A stretch of DNA of 64,000 nucleotides, taken from NCBI GenBank assembly GCA_022036555.1, contig CM039120.1, positions 19,298,350-19,362,349 of the forward strand. Reading direction: 5' to 3'. The position numbers were made by a program, and so were the translations under genes. Source of the DNA: Microstegium vimineum. Lineage: Eukaryota > Streptophyta > Magnoliopsida > Poales > Poaceae. Shown one piece after another: positions 57,189 through 64,000 of this stretch. Position 1 is the stretch's first letter; every line of letters starts with the position of its first letter. The notes under the pieces are model-generated. The model ran no database searches and was not told the origin of the DNA. It was given only the letters and a program-made list of their open reading frames with translations.

Positions 57189-57592
57189 AAAAAAATAGAA
57201 AAAAATAGAAAACCTATAGCCTGATGCCAAAGAATCCATCCAAAAAAACCATATTTAGACTATGCTTCAATTATATCAACTGCACTTGAACTATTAGATA
57301 ATCATAGTCGATGATAACATCACAGTTCCCACCGCTATTCCAAAACCGTACATGAAACCTTAGCTTCATACGGCTCCTCTATGATCAGAAAAAAGTAAAG
57401 GATTGTTTCGTTTCAGTATTATCCCCTGGGCATAGATAGATTAAGGTAAGATAAAACTGATTGGAAAGCCCAAAATTAGACCAAAGCAATTATTGTCTGC
57501 TAGAATAACAAAAAAGCGCTTCCGAATTGATCGCATCCTTTATATAATAGAATTTTTCTTTGTTCGGTAATAACTTAATATTGGAATAATGT
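57189..57592 (-). other. ndhA group II intron, 3' part (plastid-derived)
   Basis: It lies directly upstream of the ndhA exon. It includes CCGTACATGAAACC and TCATACGGCTCCTCTATGATC (plus-strand reading), phrases found in plastid group II introns. It ends near TTAATATTGGAATAAT, after which the sequence is nuclear. Confidence 0.65.
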
Positions 57593-58948
57593 TAGTCAGA
57601 GTATCAACTAAAAACCAGTCCACTCATCACTGCATATTTGGAGGTACTATACCTATTTTTAGCTATCCGCTATTAGCCCAACAGATCAAACAAGCCCTAA
57701 AAGTTATTTTTATGATTAACAATATTTTTAATATTACTAATGATTTACCCATTTAAACTATTTGGAAGTTATCCCTATGACTAATGATTCCAAATTTAAT
57801 ATTCATATACAAAGGTTAAGTTTAGTTTTAATACTTTTAATTAGTTTGAACCTTATACATTTGTTGCTATAAATAAATAATTTTTTATTTATTTGTTATT
57901 TTACATATGTTAGTTTATTTCCTGATTAATACTTTTATATACGATTGAACCAACCATTTATTCATTTTTTATGTTTATATATTTAATGATTGAAATAGTT
58001 ATTAAATAAATTATTTTCTTATGAGCCATCTTTGTCAATATGTGGTATAAACTTATGCTTTAATCACTACATGCAAAATGGTATTAATCTTTAAACACCA
58101 TCGATGATAAGATAGATACTAAGATTATATACTAAATCGAGTAGATATCTAAACCCAAATTCAATTAATTAAATGAGTTTTGTATTTATAGTCTACAGAA
58201 TTCAATCGGTTCTCGTATTTGATAAAAATATTACTATGATAATAATAAATATTCAAATTCTATTAGTACATATTCCACTCGCACCCTAATTGGGGCATGG
58301 CAAAGCTGCTCATGCAGCTAATTCTTGCATACTCTCTCAAGTTCAAAGTATAAGAGGTTTTCACATTTCTCGATTCATAGCTTTTGTTATGTATTTAGAA
58401 TCTTAATTAGATATGCCCTATGTCTAGATTTAAGGATAGTAAATGGTTGAAATCCGTATGTTTTTGGTGTATTAGTATGTTTCTATGTAAGTCAGTAAGT
58501 GTCGGGGTACTACCACATATGAATAGTATTATGATTAAAACAACAATGATAAATCATATTTTAGGAGAAGGGAAAGAAATGTTGAACTGTAATTATCTAT
58601 TTACATCTTATATTGATCTAAATAGAGTAAAGCTGACATCAACAATTGAGTCTATCTGTAACAAAGAATGGAGGGTTCGTGGAATGCTCCATTTCTGAAA
58701 GGAGTATTTGCAAAGGAAATGATCATGAAAGAGAACTAAACTTTTGAATCAATTGGTTATTATTAATATAAGAAATCACATAATAGATCAGTATACCTAG
58801 AAAAACCAAATTGATACACGAGGAGTCCCGCTGTCACCATCTTCTTTAGCACCAGGGAGGAACACCTAGCGTAGATCAGCAGCTCAAGCCGTTGAATTGA
58901 TACATGAGATCGCTGGTTGAGATCTACGGGCTAAAAGGTTACTCTCCA
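57593..58948. other. AT-rich sequence without a recognised gene
   Basis: Very AT-rich. The only open frame above 80 residues (58420-58698) has no domain and unconvincing composition. Phrases at 57600-57705 (CTATCCGCTATTAGCCC, AACAAGCCCTAAAAG) look like one end of a small hAT-type MITE whose other half may lie left of the plastid insertion. Confidence 0.45.
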
Positions 58949-59591
58949 ATAAGGCTGATAAGGAGCTGAGCTGCTCGGTTTAGCTTAGCTCTCATTAAGG
59001 TAATAAGCTAGCTCGGCTCGTTATCTTAACGAGCTAAAAAGTCAGCTCCGCTCGGGTCACTAAAAGCTTGGGCTGGCTTGTTAGGCGCGAGCCAGGTATA
59101 AAAATGACATAAAAATATAATATTTCCAGTTATTTAAATCTTGAGAATAGTAATAATACAAAATTAACACATCTAACGGTCTTAAATTGGATAAAAAAAT
59201 TAATATGTGCTAACATATATATAAATATAGGTAATAATATACTATAGTAGTACACCATACGGTCCATGCATGGTCCATATTTTCCATACCATACATAATG
59301 CATCATGTGTATCCATTAAAACAAAATGATAGGCATAGTACTCCCAAGTTTATAGGATCTAGATCTTTCATCAATCAGTTATAAAGTAGAAGACACAATA
59401 ATACAATAACTAATACAAGTCATGTTGCCTTTTCTCTGAAAGTATGGCTCATTTGGCTCCGAAGTGGCTCGCGAGCTGGCTCTAGTTGACTCATTATAAC
59501 TAACGAGTTAAAATCTTGGATCGGTTTGCCTCGTTATCTTAACAAGCCGAGCCAAGCGAGCGAACGAGTTTCAAGTTTTTCATCCAGCCTT
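58949..59591. mobile_element. hAT-like MITE (candidate)
   Basis: The ends TAAGGCTGATAAGGAGC and, reversed, TAAGGCTGGATGAAAAAC form a short inverted repeat. Flanking 8-mers ACTCTCCA and ACCCTCCG agree at six of eight positions, fitting an eroded 8-bp hAT duplication. Both subterminal regions are rich in GGCTCG/CGAGC words in opposite orientation. There is no coding capacity. Confidence 0.55.
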
Positions 59592-60008
59592 ACCCTCCGA
59601 CGACGGTCGCAAAAACTTCACCACCCTAGATTTCCTATAGATCACTATTATAAAATTGATTTTGCGAGACACCACCCAGAATTTAACCAAGACGGCACAA
59701 AATTCAACTGCCTCTAAAAATCTAGAGTATTAATGGAGACGGACATTTTTTATTTACTGAGACGGTCACATTTGTCCGTCTCTTGAAATTGATTTACGGA
59801 GGCGGGCGCCTTAACAACAACCGCCTCCAAAAATCTTCTATTTTTGGAGGCGGGCATATTAAAACAACCGCCTCCGTAAATTGATTTTCAGAGGTGGACA
59901 GCTATAAGGCACGCCTCTGTTAATTACGGCCCAACTCGCAAAACTCAAACTTTACTTCTATTGGGCTCATATATAACCCACACACTTAGGGTTTCTCATG
60001 AGTTTCTC

Positions 60009-61010
60009 TGATGAGGACATCACCGGCTTAGATATGACCATGCCAACCACTTCTATACCAAAGGTGAAACCATTCTATATGAGGTTTATCATTGTTACAT
60101 TTGATGAATGGGTGCTGCACTATGAAGTGTGTATGTTTTCATTTTCAGAATTGCTTACATGGATCAAGGAAGGGTTAGATTGCATATGGAAAGCATGGAT
60201 GGTCAATGAAGTTGATTGGGGACCAAATCCAAGTGTTCCTAACGTTCTCCACCAGGCCACCACGTCATATTGGATCCAAGGAAACAAAGAGTCCAAGTCC
60301 AACACGTTTTGGAAAGTTCAATTCGGACTGCAGAAGAGTCCAAACTTGCGACGGTTGCCACGACTTCATACGGACTCCGATTGGGACGTTATAGGACTTT
60401 TTGGAAAGCTTATCAAGTCTACTTTCCAATGGGTCCGGACTCATACCTATATCCTATCAGATGCGTGCGTAATAGACAATTTAATACCGAGATCTTTTCT
60501 GTCAACGTGCTGCGTCACCCTATTTTGGGCCGATGGCCCGTGTATCAAGTTGAGTCCATTAGGGACTCATCCTAGGGTTGTAGGACGACACTAGGACCCT
60601 TGTGGTCGTCCTCCCTCCTCCTTATATCCCCCTAGAGCCGCCACAAATAGATTGGGTTTTGTTTAGATGAAAGTTTAGCTGCTGCTACTTCCTTGTAGAC
60701 GCGTGTGTCGACTAGACCATCCGTTCTACTTGATTCGGACCCCACCTTCATGTGTATCACATCTGATCCTTCATCTCTTATTTGCAATTGAGTGCTTGTT
60801 CTACTTGTTCTTGCTTGTTCTTCGATTGCTTGCAGGAATAACCCTAGTGGTTTGATTGGTTGTGATCCGCAAGATCGTGAGCAACCGCTGGATTTGGTGT
60901 ATCGATCGCTAAGGCGCAGCGTCCTTGGATGGTTGTAGTCGGATCATGAACGTCTCTCCAGTCAAATCGTAGTTATCTATCTCCACCGAAAGATCGGGAC
61001 ACCCATACGC
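60009..61010 (+). repeat. Gypsy LTR piece inside the CACTA element
   Basis: TGATGAGGACATCACCGGC at 60009 matches the LTR start at 13691. GATGGCCCGTGTATC, the TCCTTATATCCCC TATA region near 60625 and TTGGGTTTTGTTT follow in the same order as at 14000-14120. It ends in the U5-like stretch GAAAGATCGGGACACCC. The 198-residue open frame at 59998-60594 spans its start and is not a gene. Confidence 0.55.
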
Positions 61011-61020
61011 TCATCATTCT

Positions 61021-61700
61021 CTCCCTCACTCCCTCTCTCTCTCTCTCTCCCGACTCCCTCCCTCCACCTCCGCCCCAATCGTCCTCGTCCTCGTCAACTG
61101 GGGCGCGCACCGGGATCTACGTGCACTGCTTCCCCACACCGCCACCACCTTCATTGTCGAGTCCCACTGTCTGGTCCACCTCCACAACCTTTGTGCGTGC
61201 AGCGACCGCATCGCCATCCTCTTCACCAACGACGACCAGCACACTACAGATCTCCAACCACGAGGATGATGACGGCGACAAGAGGAGGAAGAGGCGCCAC
61301 CTCTCCGATGATGGCCCCGACCTCGACCCCGTGAGGCTCTTCGGAAGGCTGTGTCACGAGTACTACCACCTCGGCACCTTCCACTTCTCGCCCCAAATCC
61401 GGTGGGTGATGATCTCCACTTCTCGTCGATGGTGGCGCATGAAGCAGCGCAGGAGTAGCAGCGGGCCATGGCTCGGGGCACCACCTCCTCGAGGCGGATC
61501 CGGTGTCGGTGCTCGCGGATCGGACGTCGTGGTTGTGGATCTGGTGTCGGTGCTCACGAATTCGACATCGGAGCTGCTGGATCCGGTGGCGATGGGATTT
61601 GATCACCCTCCGCTTTGGCTCCACAGCTACGGCGGCAGATCGACAATGGCATCGTGATCGCGGCAGATCCAACGACGCGACTGGGCCGAGCAGGCCCAGA
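61021..61700 (+). other. GC-rich coding-like insert in the CACTA element
   Basis: After a CT microsatellite (61021-61065) the sequence is GC-rich and open in several frames. One gives 178 residues from 61121 with HEDDDGDKRRKRRHLSDDGP, basic and acidic tracts, and VRLFGRLCHEYYHLGTFHFS. I do not recognise the product. CACTA elements often carry captured exons, and this composition, unlike the AT-rich flanks, suggests one. Confidence 0.4.
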
Positions 61701-61883
61701 TCAATTCGTTTGGACTTGGTTAGGGTTTCTTTTTTTTTATTTTTTTAATTCATTTTTGGAGCGGGCAGAATCAACCGTCTACATTAATTGGGATTAACCA
61801 AGGCCTATGATTGGAGGCGGTTCGGGTTGCCACCTCCAAAATCAAAAGTGTCGGCCTCAATAAAATTTTCTATAGTAGTGGAT

Positions 61884-63079
61884 ATTTCAACGAAGCGACC
61901 CTAAGCGTGTCGACCATGTGCAAGCCCAAATGTCGTCACTGACGCTGATCTAGGCCACCAATGGTATTGTTCCTCCCCACCTTCATGAAAGTTCCTCTAC
62001 CACCTAGGGTAAGCAGCCACAAGAGAACCACAAGACAAATTGATCTTCAAGACTTTCTCCCAGCTATGGTAGAACCACTAAGATCCACGAAAAACAAAAG
62101 CCATTACTACTCTCTCACTCCATCTAATGCTAAGGGATGAAAGAGGAAAGGGTGGAGTCTAGCGCTCCCCTTCCCAAGCACTAATAAGAGCCTTGAAGAC
62201 GATAGTGGAATGTTGGTGGTTAGCATTAAATTAGGGTACAATCATTGGGACTAGGATAACTTAGGATCCCTAGGCCCCACAATCCTTACCTTAAACATGA
62301 TTCAATGATGTGCAAAAGACCAATCAAGTGTTAAAAATTCGGGCAAGAACCCTCCCGAATACTCTGCCCTTCCCAATACCTCTCAAGACTCGAGAGGGAA
62401 CATCTAGAGCCGAGTAGAACACTCGAGAATATTTGGACACTCGATAGAAAACAAGTAACTACCAAACTTGTCTTCAAAACCTTAGCACACAAGGAATTGG
62501 AATTTGTACTTACTGTACTTAAAGGTTGTAGGGGTCGTTATACCTAAGGGTCGAACAACTTAACAAGCTTGCCATTAAATCCTACAGGGCTACTATTGCA
62601 TATATGGGTCTAGGGTACCCTCACCAACCATATTCTAACTCATGGATGACCCATGAAGAGACATCGAAGGATGAAGCCCGTGAAGGTTGGTCAAATCTAT
62701 TAGCTTGGAGTACAAGGCATATCAATGTCATCATATCTAGATAGTAGGATGAACCATATCTATTGCGCTTTCCTTGTAACAAACTAAGAAACTGATCTGT
62801 AAAAACCGATCACCCTTATTGTAACCCTATCCCCTATGTCAGTATAAAGGAGGGTAGAGACCCCATGACCAGCATGAATCTCTTATTCCTTTCATCCCAT
62901 CTACTACGTAGCCAGGAGCACTAACTCCTATAACCGAGCATATGAATACAAGAAGAGCAGCCCCATCCCAACTAGACTAGGGCACCCCACGTGCCTGAGC
63001 TATTATAAATCTTGTGGCTTGTGTGCTACCATCTAATTCCTCCTACGCAAATTCGTTAATAGGCCTTGCTAAAGCTAAA
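61884..63079. other. Unassigned sequence, possible old LTR
   Basis: There is no gene. A TATA-like AGTATAAAGGAGGG at 62841-62854 follows TGTAACCCTATCCCC and precedes a CT-rich stretch, as in an LTR promoter. No paired LTR or boundary is visible. Confidence 0.35.
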
Positions 63080-63570
63080 TCATATGACAAAACCTCTGTT
63101 GTTTGCTATACTAGTGCACTTCCCCTCCAAAGTGATCGTGCATGACATGTCAGTATGGCCCAAGATCCTACAAACATAGCTCAATCCCGGGAGGAACTCA
63201 TACACAATGGAGCACCACACTGATTCCTCATCCTCCCTCATCACCAGCGACAAACCCCGCATCAATGGTTTACCGATGTCCATCCTCACCTTTATTCGAA
63301 GAAATTAGCCTATCATCGATCCATCCTTGTGAAGATCTATATTTACATACTCCGCCCACTTCATTACTAATAGCTTCTCCCAAGGCACATTTCATCATGC
63401 CTAGCGGCATCCCCGATGCCCTTAGCTAGATAGGGATGCGCTTGAACCTCATGTCTTCCAGCCGCTTCTTCCCATCGGAATCAACCACAATGATCAGATC
63501 CTTCTCGAAAACCCATGGACCATACCACATAGCTTTTATCTTTTCTAGCGCCGGATGAAACATAATAGAA
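63080..63570 (-). pseudogene. DUF4283/zinc-knuckle pseudogene (LINE-type ORF1)
   Basis: Minus-strand reading from about 63570 gives GPWVFEKDLIIVVDSDGKK, then RFKRIPI and, past a stop, GMPLGMMKCALGEAISNEV, the DUF4283 fold of plant LINE ORF1 and related proteins. After a frameshift 63289-63080 gives MDIGKPLMRGLSLVMREDEE and LPGLSYVCRILGHTDMSC, the CCHC-type knuckle that usually follows. Its first Cys is lost. These proteins bind nucleic acid. The rest of the element is not visible. Confidence 0.75.
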
Positions 63571-63957
63571 AGTGGTTTGAATCAAGATCTTTCAATAATT
63601 CCTCAGGTAGGGCACCAGACTCTTCCATGGCTTCCCCATGCCCTCTAAGTTCACTAGCCAATCTGCCCGCTAGAATCTAGCCAATGGCTTGTGATCCAGG
63701 CGATCATGCCCTTGATATGTCCCCTCCATCTACCCATATCCTCTTCTTCTTTTTCTCAGACAGTTCATCTTCTTCACCATCCCCTCCATCACCTACATCT
63801 CTCCAAAGCAGTCTCTGATTTGATTGTTGGGTCGACGAGAGGTCACTAGAATCCTAACAAAAGCCATGGGTCTCAAAATTATTCGGTTTGTAAGGAAGGC
63901 TCAACTCCGAAATGGATAATCTTATGTGGATGCAAATGATGTTTGGGTTGTGGACTC

Positions 63958-64000
63958 CACTACTACACAAAACATTAACTGTGGCGGTTGAAAAGGATTA
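63958..64000 (+). mobile_element. Left end of a second CACTA element
   Basis: CACTACTACACAAAACATT starts at 63958 and leads to GTGGCGGTTGAAAAGG, a subterminal GGCGG word, resembling the ends of the element at 59643. It runs off the window. Confidence 0.6.

Larger units (their letters stand above)
56421..57592 (-). other. Nuclear plastid DNA insertion (NUPT): ndhI-ndhA
   Basis: Minus-strand sequence reads as plastid DNA in plastid gene order: part of the ndhA intron, ndhA exon 2, then ndhI. These encode subunits of the plastid NADH dehydrogenase-like complex. Both genes carry stops and small deletions, so this is a nuclear copy rather than plastid DNA. The flanks are nuclear AT-rich sequence. 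The right boundary is approximate. Confidence 0.85.
59643..61880. mobile_element. Non-autonomous CACTA element, 2238 bp
   Basis: The left end CACTATTATAAAATTGATTTT and the right end, whose reverse complement starts CACTACTATAGAAAATTTTAT, are related terminal inverted repeats. GAT at 59640-59642 and 61881-61883 is a perfect 3-bp target duplication. Subterminal GAGGCGG/CCGCCTCC repeats fill 59715-59930 and recur at 61800-61850. No transposase is present. The interior carries a gypsy LTR piece and GC-rich coding-like DNA. Confidence 0.85.

Noticed and set aside
58420..58698. 92-residue plus-strand frame as a host gene
   Set aside because: It has AT-driven composition, no domain, and no promoter or intron evidence.
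59998..60594. 198-residue plus-strand frame starting MSFSDEDITGLDMTM
   Set aside because: It spans the start of a gypsy LTR that recurs at 13691; the codons are LTR sequence.

Overview
This is nuclear DNA of a flowering plant, almost certainly a grass and probably a panicoid one. The evidence is dense nesting of copia (Sirevirus-like) and gypsy (Tekay/Del-like and Tat-like) LTR retrotransposons, Stowaway and CACTA DNA transposons, and a nuclear plastid insertion whose ndhA/ndhI sequence reads as grass plastid DNA. I see no intact single-copy host gene, no tRNA or rRNA gene and no CRISPR array. Nearly all long open frames belong to decayed transposable elements, and LTRs explain most of the rest.

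Layout, left to right. (1) 1-9435: a minus-strand copia element (called copia-0 here) with its 3' LTR cut by the window edge, a PPT-rich 3' region, decayed RNase H, RT, integrase and gag, a PBS, and a 1.9-kb 5' LTR. It sits inside (2) 9436-11983: the gag end and 5' LTR of a minus-strand gypsy element. That element in turn sits inside (3) the 3' LTR (from 11984) of a Sirevirus-like copia element (copia-1), whose downstream internal region runs to about 13640. Then come a gypsy LTR fragment (13640-14238), a non-autonomous Tekay/Del-type element (14239-20618) whose 5' LTR holds a solo gypsy LTR, an unassigned 0.5-kb piece, and a plus-strand Tat-type gypsy element (21119-33958). Copia-1 resumes at 33959 with RNase H, RT, integrase, gag and a truncated 5' LTR (to 40265). 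Copia-2 (minus) follows from 40266 to 49124. Its gag is split by a 3.7-kb solo Tekay-type LTR with a perfect 5-bp target duplication. Its 5' LTR lies head to head against an oppositely oriented partial LTR of the same family (49125-50355).

From 50356 onward the sequence is older and looser: unassigned DNA, a solo copia LTR (52290-54164) related to the LTRs of copia-0, a Stowaway MITE, a 70-bp tandem duplication, a decayed plastid insertion carrying ndhI-ndhA, a hAT-like MITE, a complete non-autonomous CACTA element (59643-61880, target duplication GAT) carrying a gypsy LTR piece and GC-rich coding-like DNA, a DUF4283/zinc-knuckle pseudogene, and the start of a second CACTA element at 63958.

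The most interesting content is in the Tat-type element. Between integrase and the 3' LTR it carries two genes on the strand opposite to gag-pol. Both have GT-AG introns whose phases agree across exons. The larger (29425-32461) encodes a plant-mobile-domain protein with a coiled-coil tail. The smaller (28138-29006) has three exons, a TATA box and no family I recognise. Both carry disabling mutations in this copy, but the long second exon of the larger gene keeps one frame for 477 codons, while the element's own pol has lost its RNase H segment and a catalytic integrase residue.
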